This document shows positions 1-11,600 of a stretch of DNA of 13,365 nucleotides, piece after piece. A model generated the notes under the pieces. That model was not told the DNA's origin and searched no databases. It saw only the letters and a list, made by a program, of their open reading frames with translations. The translations under genes were made by a program, and so were the position numbers. Each line of letters opens with the position of its first letter. The first letter of the stretch is position 1. Origin of the DNA: JBAWXE01 sp037144255 (GTDB lineage Bacteria > Bacteroidota > Bacteroidia > Chitinophagales > Chitinophagaceae); contig JBAWXE010000076.1 of NCBI GenBank assembly GCA_037144255.1, positions 1-13,365 of the forward strand, written 5' to 3'.

Positions 1-93
1 ATAGGGCTATATGATATACCGAGAGGTATGTACCTGCTGGAACTGACAGATGCAGAAGGTGCAAGGGCTGTAACAAGGCTGCTGAAGGAGTAG
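1..93 (+). CDS. C-terminal end of a T9SS cargo protein (partial, 5' end outside window)
   Basis: The first frame is open from the window edge and gives 30 residues before a TAG stop at 91-93. The peptide reads IGLYDIPRGMYLLELTDAEG and ends in RLLKE. A 'G-M-Y-L-L-E-L-T-D' strand, a turn and a final basic strand are the usual close of a type A T9SS C-terminal sorting domain, which directs Sec-exported proteins through the outer membrane in Bacteroidota. Only the last part of the domain is present, so the function of the rest of the protein cannot be judged. The next gene follows on the same strand after a short spacer without an evident terminator, so the two may be co-transcribed. The alternative is any other secreted beta-sandwich tail, but the four T9SS-type proteins downstream support this reading. 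Confidence 0.72.
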   Translation: MGLYDIPRGMYLLELTDAEGARAVTRLLKE

Positions 94-134
94 GGATACC
101 TAACTATGACAGGTGCCAACGCCCAGAGTGCTCA

Positions 135-1091
135 ATGGGGAGAAGGACGATGGCAGCAATACAGAAATACAGCATGAACCCCACATCATTTTTAGTAGAC
201 TGTGCTGAAATTAACGACCAAGTGCATGGACTAGACCTACATCTTCATATTGCCAGAAATGAGGTAGACTCTGCTACCTATGGGCAACTCAGATGGATAG
301 GACAATACCAGCTATGGGAGGCCATGATGGGCGATAGTACATTGGCAGATAGCAGTGATGTATTAGCTGATTTTCAAAGTATAGCAACCGGTACCAGATA
401 TGCCCATATATGGGGTATTGATACGGCATTGAGTGCGGGTAATGATAGTGCAGCTATGGCAATGCTGAATGATACTACGGCTTTTACAGCACCTACAGGC
501 TGGATAGTAGACAGCAGTAATGGAGTTGCCATAACAGATGATAGTGAAGCCAATAATATTGTGGCTAATTACCTGATGTATTACAATATCTACCTGCATT
601 ATATACATGGCGTTATGACGGATACTGATACCGCCTATATAGCCGGTATGGCCTATCTATGCCCCATGCACGACGGTATGGTAGTGTATCAGGCAAGAGC
701 TTTGTACCGTGTGCTGCTGGATACTCTAGTGGTGTTTAATGATGATAGCCTGTGCACAGCTTATCTGCCAAGGCATGGTAATAACAATAACCCGCATAGC
801 CCTATATATGGTACCAGTAAGAAGCTATCTGATGCACAATCCACACAGGCATACAATTTGTATCCTAACCCTAATGATGGTAATATCAGCATTATACAAC
901 GTGTAGCAGATATAGACCCTGTGCATGTGGTAATATATAATAGCATAGGGCAAAGTGTGTATACAGGCAGTTTGCTATTTACCAGTTACAAATCATCTGT
1001 GCAATTAGGTAGTATTAGCAGCGGTGTGTATCTAATGTCAATTACTGATACCAAAGGCAATAATTTTCACCTTAAATTTGTAGTACGTTAA
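135..1091 (+). CDS. T9SS type A sorting domain protein, probably N-terminally truncated (no signal peptide)
   Basis: 318 residues. Residues about 240-318 form a type A sorting domain: NLYPNPNDG at 241-249, then a 'V-V-I-Y-N-S-I-G-Q' strand and a final 'G-V-Y-L-M-S-I-T' strand. The rest resembles the last part of large repeat-rich secreted proteins of Chitinophagia: a helical stretch with W and QYQLWEAMM near residues 54-66, then CPMHDGMVVYQARALY at 176-191 just before the sorting domain. This resemblance is from memory, not a search. No hydrophobic signal peptide is seen at the N terminus, although a sorting domain needs Sec export first. ATG 135 is the first start available: the frame is open back to 15 but has no ATG, GTG or TTG before it. 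ATG 150, preceded by GGAGAAGG, and ATG 174 are other options. The stop lies one base before the next ATG, suggesting co-translation. It could be a decayed remnant or the product of a rearrangement. Cellular role unknown. Confidence 0.65.
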   Translation: MGRRTMAAIQKYSMNPTSFLVDCAEINDQVHGLDLHLHIARNEVDSATYGQLRWIGQYQLWEAMMGDSTLADSSDVLADFQSIATGTRYAHIWGIDTALSAGNDSAAMAMLNDTTAFTAPTGWIVDSSNGVAITDDSEANNIVANYLMYYNIYLHYIHGVMTDTDTAYIAGMAYLCPMHDGMVVYQARALYRVLLDTLVVFNDDSLCTAYLPRHGNNNNPHSPIYGTSKKLSDAQSTQAYNLYPNPNDGNISIIQRVADIDPVHVVIYNSIGQSVYTGSLLFTSYKSSVQLGSISSGVYLMSITDTKGNNFHLKFVVR

Positions 1092-1092
1092 T

Positions 1093-2328
1093 ATGAAAAG
1101 AATCATCAGCATATTATTACTTCAATTGACTTGTGCATCTGTGTATGCACAAGTCAATTTAGTTCGTAATCCTAGTTTTGAACAACATACTCAATGTCCA
1201 AATGCTTTTGATCAAATTCAATTTGCAAATTATTGGTCTTCAATAGATACTATAGATATTGATCCTATATGCTCACCAGAGTATTGCAATAAATGTGGTT
1301 CTGGGGTGGTAGCTATACCACAAGGTCAAAACTATTTTCAGTATCCTAGGAATGGTGATGGCATGATAGAAGTAATGATGTTTTACGATGAAATTGATAT
1401 TCCACCACTTCCACAAGAGGCATATTTTAGGGATTATTTACAGGGTAAACTATATCAGCCGTTAGTTGCTGGGAAGCAGTATTGTGTTAGTTTTTATACT
1501 GTTTTGGAGGAGTCGTCGGATTATGCTATAGCTAATATAGGTGCATATCTACATGATGGTAATATAGACCATACAGATTCTGCTGGGTGTGATACACCTA
1601 AAACTGCCTATATACCTCAAGTAGAGAACACTACCATTATTTACGATACCCTGCATTGGGTGAAAGTAGAGGGTACATTGACCGCTATTGGCACAGAAAA
1701 ATTCATTACCATAGGCAATTTTAGAGACAAAGCTCATACTAATTATGTGCCCTATATCAGCCTTTGTGGTTGTGGATGGTCATGGTATCTAATAGATGAT
1801 GTAAGTGTAATAGCTAGTGATGCCATAGCATACGCTGGGCATGATACCATAATAGGGGTAGGAGATAGTGCCTATATAGGTCTGCATGATGAGGCCATGC
1901 CCTGCACATGGTATGTACAAGGCAATAGCACCCCTATAGATAGCGGTGGTGGTATATGGGTAAAGCCTACCACTACTACCAGCTATGTAGTAAAGCAAAC
2001 ACTATGTGGTGTATCTACTTACGATACAGTAAAAGTGATAGTATGGCCACAGGGTGTGGCAAATGTATATGGTGCTAATTATGCTAGGGTATATCCTAAC
2101 CCTGCTACCGATAATGTTACATTCAGCTATGCCATACCTTATGTATCTAATAGCCTTGCACTCACTATTACAAACCTCATGGGGCAGGTAATACAGACTT
2201 TCTCACTTCCTGATAAGTCAGGGCAAGTACAATGGAATACTTCAGCCCTAGCTAATGGTTTGTACCTATACAAGCTCACAGACCAAAGCAATGTGCTACA
2301 GATTGGAAAGATTACTGTGCAGAGATAG
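1093..2328 (+). CDS. Secreted T9SS protein: NPSFE jelly-roll-like domain + Ig-like domain + sorting domain
   Basis: 411 residues, complete. Residues 1-19 are a Sec signal peptide (K-R start, hydrophobic core, cleavage after S-V-Y-A). Residues about 22-238 begin with NLVRNPSFE and end with W-Y-L-I-D-D-V-S-V, the frame of a galactose-binding-like beta sandwich common in Bacteroidota surface proteins, where the family often pairs with OmpA or sorting domains. Residues about 245-320 are an Ig/PKD-like domain starting A-G-H-D-T and ending in a 'T-S-Y-V-V-K-Q' strand. Residues about 328-411 are a type A T9SS sorting domain (V-Y-P-N-P at 333-337, final 'G-L-Y-L-Y-K-L-T'). No catalytic motif is visible, so carbohydrate or surface binding is an inference. 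ATG 1093 gives the signal peptide directly and lies one base after the upstream stop. A terminator follows the gene. The first 400 bases look more AT-rich than the C-terminal half. Confidence 0.9.
   Translation: MKRIISILLLQLTCASVYAQVNLVRNPSFEQHTQCPNAFDQIQFANYWSSIDTIDIDPICSPEYCNKCGSGVVAIPQGQNYFQYPRNGDGMIEVMMFYDEIDIPPLPQEAYFRDYLQGKLYQPLVAGKQYCVSFYTVLEESSDYAIANIGAYLHDGNIDHTDSAGCDTPKTAYIPQVENTTIIYDTLHWVKVEGTLTAIGTEKFITIGNFRDKAHTNYVPYISLCGCGWSWYLIDDVSVIASDAIAYAGHDTIIGVGDSAYIGLHDEAMPCTWYVQGNSTPIDSGGGIWVKPTTTTSYVVKQTLCGVSTYDTVKVIVWPQGVANVYGANYARVYPNPATDNVTFSYAIPYVSNSLALTITNLMGQVIQTFSLPDKSGQVQWNTSALANGLYLYKLTDQSNVLQIGKITVQR
1124..1159 (+). repeat. Perfect 15-bp inverted repeat (hairpin) inside the signal-peptide codons
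   Basis: Left arm AATTGACTTGTGCAT at 1124-1138, loop CTGTGT at 1139-1144, right arm ATGCACAAGTCAATT at 1145-1159. Every base pairs. The structure begins about 30 bases after the start codon at 1093 and covers codons 11 to about 22, which encode the end of the signal peptide and the cleavage site. It could form a strong mRNA stem-loop. It is not followed by a clear T-tract, so it is not a typical intrinsic terminator. A role in translation control is inference. Confidence 0.85.
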
Positions 2329-2348
2329 GGTTAACCTCATATTGAAGT

Positions 2349-2375
2349 AACAGCCTCCTATATGGGGGCTGTTTT
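2349..2375 (+). terminator. Intrinsic (rho-independent) terminator
   Basis: Stem AACAGCCTCC (2349-2358) pairs with GGGGGCTGTT (2364-2373) across loop TATAT, with one T-G wobble, and is followed by TTGCTTG. It lies about 20 bases after the stop of the 411-residue protein gene and most likely ends the transcript carrying the genes at 135-2328. The T-tract is short. Confidence 0.8.
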
Positions 2376-2612
2376 GCTTGTGTGTAATCTTCAATTTAGA
2401 TGCCTTGATATCTGCCCTTACTAAATTTTATAGCAACTCGGAAAGAAATATTTTTTATTTTAAATTATTATTAATAATTTTAATTTATAAAATATCACCT
2501 TATGAAACAGCTACTTCATTCCTTCATCTGAAACACATTGCTTATGAATATATCCCTACATCTATTTCCCCAATAAATCATTAAGGCATTATTATATAGT
2601 TATAACAATGCA

Positions 2613-2643
2613 TTGCTCTCCTGCAATTTTGGATTTACCCTTA
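2613..2643 (+). promoter_or_regulatory. Weak candidate Bacteroidota-type promoter for the giant gene
   Basis: TTG at 2613-2615, a 20-base spacer, then TACCCTTA at 2636-2643, compared with the Bacteroidota consensus TTTG / TAnnTTTG. The -7 box matches only partly. It lies 38 bases before the ATG at 2681 and downstream of the terminator, so position favours it. The spacing equals that of the better candidate before the last gene. Confidence 0.28.
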
Positions 2644-2680
2644 CCTGAAAACAATATTCAATTACTATCAACTATTATTT

Positions 2681-5600
2681 ATGAAAACAATAGCGATAAT
2701 AATTTCATTATGCCTATATGTAGTATTTGCAAATGCACAGTGTAGTACTACATGTAATGAATTAGTACCAAACGGAAGTTTTGAATTAGTAGACCCGGAC
2801 TATGTAGCACATTGTGGAGTTATTCCACAAATGTCATTAACTCCTATACCTCCACTTGTATATGATTGTACATCTACAGGCCCATATTGGATAATGAATT
2901 GCTGGCAAATGGGAGTTGGTGAACCATGGTTGAATTTACTAGGATGTGGTTGTTCAATAATGACAAATGTACATCCACTGAGTAATACATCAAATCAACG
3001 TTCCTTAATTGTAACAAGTATAGGCGGTGGTGGTAATCTTTCATCGATAGGCCCACAGGTATTACTTAGTGATATCATACAGCCATATACTGATTACACC
3101 ATCAGTTTTTGGGCAAGGTCTGATTATCTGGTCAATATGACAGATACTGTCCCAGAGTCCAATCCAAAATCCGCTATTGAATTTGGTCTAAGTGATGGAG
3201 CAATTATGCCCTATCTATCAGGGTATATTTTTTTAGATAGTACACCAGTTGCAGAACCCGGAGGCTGGCTTTCATTTCATGACGCAATGATTCCCATAAC
3301 ATTTAATGATTTAAGCGGAACACCTCGTTCATATTTTGAAATTAAAACTGACCAAACTGATGATTTATGGCGATTTTATACTCAGACTTTTAATGTGGGC
3401 GCAGGGGGTGGAATGAGTTTGAATAATTTTATTATGCTTAATGGAGACCATATTTTATATCCTAATGAGGATATGACTCGGTTATGGAGAGGAAGAATTA
3501 CAGTGGATGAAATACGCATTAAACCCACCAATGTATCATGTTCCTTTACACCACCTGCACAGTTAGGTACTTGCTATGGTCCAATAGACCTCAGTCAATA
3601 TTTGAGTGTGCCGGGTGGTACTTTTAATATCGATCCAGCCTATGTACCGGCATTACCTGCAACATCTCCTTTAATTGGAAGTATTTTTCATCCATCTAAC
3701 GCTGCCATTACACCTTTACCTGCATTAGTAACATTTTCTTACACTTATTCTATAAGTGGATGTACCGACACCACTTATGCGCAGATATTAATTATTTCAG
3801 GGGCAAATCCAATTTTAAGCTCCAGTTCTACCTCACCAATATGTTATGGGCAATCTGTTATCCTAACTGCAACTAGTACAGATACAAATGTGAGATATGT
3901 ATGGGATCCCAATATAGGTACAGGTGCAGTTGCTTGTAGTACATGTAGCACAACATTTGCTATACCTACAAGTGCTACCAATTATCATGTTATTTGTATA
4001 GATACACTGACCAATTGTAGTGCGACAATGACGAATTCTGTGAATATAAATCCAGTTCCTCATATAGATGTTTATTCAACTGACCCAACAACTTGTACTG
4101 ATACCAATGGTACAATTACTGTTCATACAACATCTCCAAATACACCTAATACTAGTTACATATTACATTATACATATCTCGGTATTGGTCATGACAGTAT
4201 GGTTACTACAGATTCATATGGAGATATCATTTTAGATTCACTCTCTTCTGTTACTTATATCAATATTTATATAACAGATAACAATGGCTGTAGTTCTTCT
4301 CAATACTCAGTTTCATTGAGTTTTCCACTGGCTCCTAGTTTTGGGTATATAGCATCCACCAATCCTTCTACTTGTTTAGGAACAAATGGTTCTATCAAGC
4401 TTTGGAGTTTTAGCACATCTCCTTTTACTTATAAGGTAAAGTACCAATTAAATGGGGTTTGGGATTCTGTCATAGCCCTTTTAGCAAGTGGTGTGCCTAT
4501 TGCTTTGACCCTCACTGGACTAAGTGAAGGTTCATACAGTAATGTCACAGTAACTAACGAAAATACTAATTGCACTTCAGCTCCATGGCCTACTCCAATA
4601 GTACTCTCTGACCCTACAGCGCCTACAATTTCCTCAACAACAGTAACAAACCCAACAAGCTGTGGAGGAACAGGTCATGTGACAATTCATGGAACTATGC
4701 CTAACTCGCCATATTCTGTATTTTATAAAAAGGATGGAGTATGGCATACGATTACAACATTATATTCAAGTGGGAGCCAAATTGATATTTCCACATTCAC
4801 CTCAGGTGTTTATGATAGTTTTTACATTGTTAGTTTAAACTGTTACTCCGATACTCTGAGTAGCCCGTTTAATTTAAATGACCCTATACCGCCCCATATT
4901 TCCGGTGATAGCAGTTACGCTCCAACGACATGTAATGGCACTGATGGTAGCATCATTCTTTATGGATTGAGTAATAGTACTCCATATCAGTTACTATATA
5001 GAAAGAATGGCACTACAATTGGACCCTTAAGTATAACTACCACTTATACTGGCAGTTATACAATAAATGGACTAGGGTTTGGAATTTTTGATAGTATTAG
5101 AGTCATAGCAACAAATAGCTGTATCTCAAATTCCGTAGGGCCCGATACGCTATCAGACCCGCCAACGCCTTCATTAACTATTTCATCAACCAATAATCCT
5201 GTTAATTGTAATGATACAGGTTCTATTGAGCTTTTAGTTGATATACCTAATGTCAATTATTTAGTTAGTTATAATCTGAACTATATAACTTATCCGATAA
5301 GTATTCCGGCAATAGGCGACATTATACACATACCTAATTTATATGCAGGTGTTTATAGTGATATTTTCGTTACTGTTGTAAGCACCAATTGTACCTCAAC
5401 ATCTGTAGGTCCTGATGCATTAAATGACCCAATTGCTCCCTATATCAGTGATACATCTCATTACAATACTGCTTCTTGTGGTTCAGCTGATGGCAGCATA
5501 ATACTATATGGTCTGACTGCTGATTCTCCATATGCTGTTCATTATATAATAAACAACACTTCAACAGTTGATACTATTTTATTTGCTAATTCTTCAGGTA

Positions 5601-8600
5601 ATATCATAATTGCAAATTTAGGAGTTGGTCTTTATGATGATATCAATGTGAAAACACATCATTGTTTAAGCAATACAGTAGGGCCTATCTCTATTTTAAA
5701 TGCAGACCTACCTATCATTTACTTTGTAACTACGCATAATCCTGATTCATGTGGGGTCAATAATGGCAGTATCACACTTCATACAAATTTTCATGACAGT
5801 ACATTCCAAGTGATATATGTTGAAAATGGAGGTACACCTAATACTGTTATTTTAACCTCCAATGCAGATTCTTTGATTACTATATCAGGATTAGGACCGG
5901 ATACATTTTCTAATATTCATATTATCATTCATGGTTGCAATTTTTATTTTATGGGGACATTTATTTTGTCAGCACCGGCAGCTCCTGTTATAAGTAATCC
6001 ATTTTATATCAACCCTACAGCCTGTGGCTCATCAAATGGGTATATTGGTCTTCATATAGACCAAGCTTATGCCCCATTTACAGTTTATTATACACAGTTG
6101 GGAGTTGGAGATACATCACTTTTATTGAATGCCTCAGCCGATAGTTTACTTACAATTTATGGTCTAGGCCCCGGCATCTACGATAGTTTTTACGTAACCA
6201 ACATTCTCAATTGTCATTCAGATACATTGTTCATAGATATACACCTACTGCCTCCACCGAATCCTTTAGATAGTGTTGAACAGGATACTACTTATATTTG
6301 TGTAGGGGATACTTTATCTGTCAATGCTATGCCTGACCCTTCATTAACCTTCCATTGGGATGGCCCGGGTGGATTTAGCTCTGATTCGATTTTTGCAACA
6401 GCCTATCCTGCTACAGAAGCTATGAGTGGAGTATATACTCTTACTATCACAGACCCGCTTACAGGATGTGTATCATACGACTCTGCCTATGTATTAGTTA
6501 ATCCACTACCATCTGTATCTGTATCGGCGTATCCAACATCTATACTATCAGGGAGTTTTACGACATTTTCAGCTACTGGAGCTGATACTTACGTCTGGAC
6601 TCCCACAATTTCATGTTCCTCTCTGCCTTGTTCCACAGGTATTGCCTATGTCGATACATCTACTACATTTATTGTAACTGGTTATACTAATGGTTGTCCA
6701 AATACTAATACAGTAAGCATTACAACTACGCATACTACAAGATCATGTGTTGGAGGAATCAATACCTATAGTTTTCATGTGCCTGTTGGTTACATATATA
6801 CTTTTAGTGTCAATTCTATTGGTAGTATTGTTGGTAGTTCAGATTCATCAGTAAGTATTCAATGGTTATTAATGGATACCGGCATCATAGCGATACACGA
6901 GACCTCTGGGGGAACTACCACTATAATACATGATACTGTCATAGTATATCCTGTATCACAACCAAACATCACAGCTGATGTACAGGTGGCTTGTGTCCCT
7001 CAAGGATATAATTCCGACCCTCCCGCACTATCTGACACTGCATGTATTTTTGTATGTCCCGGCAGTACAGTCACCTATACTGCTACAGGAGATTCTTTTG
7101 ATGCATTCGGATGGAGCGTGGTTGGAGCTTCCTCATATTATGCTTCAGGGAATACATGCACAGTAACTTGGCAGAATTATTCAATAGGTGGTAGTGGTGC
7201 TATTATGCTTTATGATACCACTTTAGGAGGATGTGTAGTGACAAGTATCAAGTGTGTTCAATTCCTTCAACCACCTTTAGATTCTTTTGGAGTTCAGTTA
7301 AATGGACTTGTTTTTGACAGTATAGAAGTCTGTGACAGCACATTAGTTTCTTTCATAGACTTTTCTGTTCCACCTTTTGGTTCATCAATCAATTCATGGC
7401 AATGGGATTTCGGAGATGGCCATAGCGCTAGTACCGGAGGTTCTGCTAACCATCAATATAATACTCCCGGTACCTATACGGCAACACTCACAGTGACGAG
7501 CGTGTGTGGCTGTATTGCTACTAGACAAATGTTAGTGAAAGTTGATGACAGTAACGGAGTGAAAATTCATTGTCCTTCTGTAGTATGTGAATTGGATACT
7601 GTTACTTATAGTGTGGATGTTAGTTGTAGTTCTTATGGATGGAGCGTAGTTGGAGGAATTATTTTGGAGACGCCACCATTCAGCTCAATCATTCATGTCG
7701 TATGGAATTCAGTTGACTCTTTTTCTGGTTTCGGTTATGTCATTTTTGATGCCAGTAGCTGTAGTGTTTATTGTCCTGATATCTCCGCCGTAAGAGTTCC
7801 GGTTATCATGAGGCATGACACTATCACAGGGCCTTTCAGTATTTGTGAATATGGTGAGGGTTTATATAACCTGCCGATGTGGCCAACAACAGTTTTTAAT
7901 TGGTATTTAGATACTACAGGTACTGGTGTTTCTGCAACAATTGAACGTACCGACCAACGAAATCAAATTCTAGTAAAAGTTACTAGCGCACCACTTGGAG
8001 GAACTATATTTCTTAAAGCAAATTATATAAACACACTCTTAGGATGTGGAGGGGCAACTGATAGTATACCTATCAAAATCACAGTGCCTGATACAATTAT
8101 TGGCCCTTCAAAAGTATGCTTGAATACATCTGATACATTCAATTTGCTCAATGGCTCAACACCTCTTATTTGGCTACTCACAAGCCCTGATGGCACTTCT
8201 GATACATTATTTAACGCTACGCCTTATACACATACTTTCGATCAGATAGGTTTATATTCTTTATGGGTATTTGATACTTCTTATTGTTTGCCTACTCCAT
8301 TTGTTATCAGAGTAGATTCTCTCCCTGCATCTCCGAGTAGTATATCCGGCCCTGCAATAATGTGTAAAGGAGTGCCTGTTACATATACAGCTGGCTCAAT
8401 TGTAACAAACAGTTTATTTGCATGGACAGTAACGAATGGAATAGCTAATCAGATATATGGCACTTCTAATATTATTACATTTGATAATGATATGGGACCA
8501 TTTTCCATAAAAGTAATTAGGGTAGATGGTATGGCTCCATTTTGTATTTCTGATACATTTACCCTTACTGTAGATACCCTTACTGTTATAGCTCAGGTAA

Positions 8601-11600
8601 CTGGAACTGATACGATATGTCCAGCAAGTACTTATGCTTATAGCTCCACTTACCTAAATGGAGAAACCTACCATTGGAGTGTAGTGCCAACCACTGCTGG
8701 CAGTGTAAGTAGTGGTGATGGTACCGCACATTCACATATTTTATGGAACAATTCAGGTACAAGTTACCAGACAGCCAAGGTTGTAGTACAGATTCATAAG
8801 TGTATGAACGATTATTTTGATACCATGACTGTTCATATTAAAAGTATGCCCAATGGTTCCCTGTTTATAAAGGATACGGTATGTACAGGTGCGGTATGTA
8901 TAGACTCAACTACACCATACCCGGGTGTGAGTTTTATCTGGTCTTTTGGTGACGGACATATAGTGTTCGATAACCACTATATCCAACGTCATACCTATAG
9001 CCTCAATGACAGTAATGCAGTAACACTTACCGCAACCGTACAAATCATAGGAGCTAATGGGTGTCCTGACACGATAATTGCGTCTCATAATACGTATGTA
9101 CTGCCTGCCCCTATAGCATACGTTACACCTCCATCTCCAATAACATTTTGTACAAGTTATGATACGGCAAATGTCTTATATGCTACATTGCTTTCAGGAT
9201 ATACAACTGGTACACATTTTCAATGGTATAGAGATAGTATTGCACTTACGGATACCACTAACATGTATATTGTTACTCAACCTAATGTTGGAAATTACTA
9301 TGTTGTAGCTACAGGCTCTTCAGGTTGTTGGGATACATCTAATCATATTTATGCCGATAGTTGTACTACGGCATATGGTTCCGGCTCAACAAATGATTCC
9401 ATTTGCCATTTTTATCCAACATATTCTAATGTGTATGAAAGCTGTGGTAAGATTTTTGCTGAGTTCAGATTTGGCAGACCATTATTTTGGCATGCATGGG
9501 AAAATTATTTGAGCCCAATGACTGCTATAACTACAGACACTACAGCTGTTTTTTATCCTAATGTAGCAGGTCTGTATAATATCAGATATTATGCTACGGC
9601 CAAAATACCACTAGGCAGTATAGATACTTGCAGATTTGATTCTATTACTATGCATGTATTAGTGCCGTATATTGCACGTGTTAATCATGCTATTAGTTGT
9701 AGCAGTACACCCGGATTCTATCATGTAACGGTGTACGATAATTCCAGCTACTATCCTACCACACCTATTAATAACCGCACATTTATGGTAGATTCGAGCT
9801 ATATATATTCTAATAGTAATGCCATATTTGATACCTTATTAGCTCCGGGCATGCACTATTTTTCAATCACTATTGGTAATACTTCGTTAGGTACGGAATG
9901 TTCTGCTACAGATAGTATATTATTACCTGAGTTACCGAATGCAACCTTTACTCGTTATCGAGATTCTACCTGTGTGAATTTAGTAGCAGTACATTTTACA
10001 GCTACATATATGGCTGGAATGAGCTATTTATGGGATTTTGGAGATGGACCAACTAATTCTGCTATTAATCCGTCAAAAGTTTACAGCAGTATAAATGATT
10101 TCCCAGTAATTCTAACTGTAACAAATGGGCTGGGGTGTTCTGATTATACTAACCAAAGTGTACAAGTTGTAGGGAACAGTTTGCATGGTCAAATTGATGT
10201 TTCGGCTAGTACTGAATGTTCTGGAGTTCCAATAACATTAACTTATGATAACCTTGCAACTTCTGGTTTTGGATATTTTCCAGATAGTTTTTATTGGATG
10301 CAAGGAATTGATACATTTACTATAAATAGTACTGGTACAGAGGACGTATCTTTATCTGGTGCTTATTGGGTTAATGTTACCAATAACTTTGGATGTTGGT
10401 TTTCAACACCTGTACATGCAGTAAACTTCTACCCAAGCCCCACACCAGTCATATTAGGTGGACATGTCCACTGTGCTAATATTCTTTTTAGTTTATCGGG
10501 TTATGAAGGGATTGCTAATATTTCATATCTGTGGTTGCGAGACGGTACAGCTATTGACACTATTGCTGAAATTACACAAAGTTTACCGGTTGGTACTTAC
10601 AATTACAGATTGGTAATATCTGTCACTAACCCGGGAGGAGTTTGTACTGATACTAGTGCAATATTCACAGTAATTATACCTACAGTACCCCCTACACCTT
10701 CACTTACTTACACTATAACAGATTGTAATCCATATGAAGTTGAATTAGACGCTTCTAATACTATAGCAGGAATTTATAACTGGAGCAATGGAATGTCAGG
10801 AGATACAGTAACTGTAACTCTTGGTGGAGATTATGTTCTTACTTTTACTGATTCAGAAGGCTGCACCAGTCATGCTTATATTCAAGTACCTAAAGAATTA
10901 AGTAACTACTTATGGGAATTTCCGAAAGGTTGTTATACTTTCTGTGCAGGTTGCCTACCTCGTACCATTGTAGGCCCCTTTACAGCAGAGTTTGATAAAT
11001 GGGAATGGATGCATGGTGGCTCAGCAGTTGTAAGTGGTTATAGCTCCGTTACAAATTATAACATTACAAGTTCTGGCGTATATAATTTGTATTTGCAAGA
11101 AGGCCCATGCAATATTACTAGCGACCCAATGGATATAAGTGTCAATAGTTGTGCTATTTGCGATAAACTTGATTTTAGTTTCAAAAGTTGGATCAAGGAT
11201 ACTGTGGATGGAGGATGTATAGATTCGATAATTATTAGTATAGGAAATCCCTATACTACTGGCTACTCCTATACAGTTACTTCTAAAAAGGCAATGTTAG
11301 AACCTTATAGTGGCTGGATACCATCCGGTCATAGTTTCGATACACTACGTTATATAGTAGATATAGGGCTTTCAGGTACTGATACACTTACTTTTGTATT
11401 GACTGATAACGGAGGGAAAAAATGTATCAAACAATTTATTGATACACTTACTAGTCCTTGTGATAACAATTACGCATCCAAGCATGGAACCAATGATACA
11501 GGAATTGCTAAAGGTGATATTACTAGTGTTGTAAATGTCGGTGTTGCAAGATTGCAGTTAATCCCTAATCCGGCACGTAATACAACACAAGTGAGCTATG

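Larger units (their letters stand above)
2329..2680. other. Intergenic region, 352 bases, non-coding
   Basis: This gap separates the 411-residue protein gene from the giant gene. It holds an intrinsic terminator at its left end and a weak promoter candidate near its right end. The middle, about 2440-2500, is extremely AT-rich, including a short AT-only inverted repeat at 2462-2480 (AAATTATT / AATAATTT). A 68-codon open frame at 2378-2584 starts just after the terminator stem. It resembles no protein I know and has the composition of AT-rich spacer, so I do not call it a gene. No tRNA or riboswitch-like structure was recognised. Confidence 0.7.

Noticed and set aside
106..177. Short frame-1 open reading frame starting at ATG 106
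   Set aside because: It has only 23 codons, no signal peptide and no likeness to known small proteins, and it overlaps the start of the next gene.
1124..1175. The coding-region hairpin as an intrinsic terminator
   Set aside because: The stem is long but not followed by a T-tract, and the gene downstream is intact with its own good terminator at 2349-2375.
2462..2480. AT-only inverted repeat AAATTATT / AATAATTT with a 3-base loop
   Set aside because: Such short AT palindromes are expected in very AT-rich spacer, and the stem would be weak.
2378..2584. 68-codon plus-strand open frame in the intergenic region
   Set aside because: It begins right after the terminator stem, has AT-rich spacer composition, no recognisable domain and no ribosome binding site. 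It is most likely chance.
2681..2745. Possible lipoprotein signal in the giant protein, because a cysteine follows the signal peptide
   Set aside because: The residues before the cysteine are A-N-A-Q, with Gln at -1. That does not fit a lipobox, and the T9SS sorting domain explains export better.
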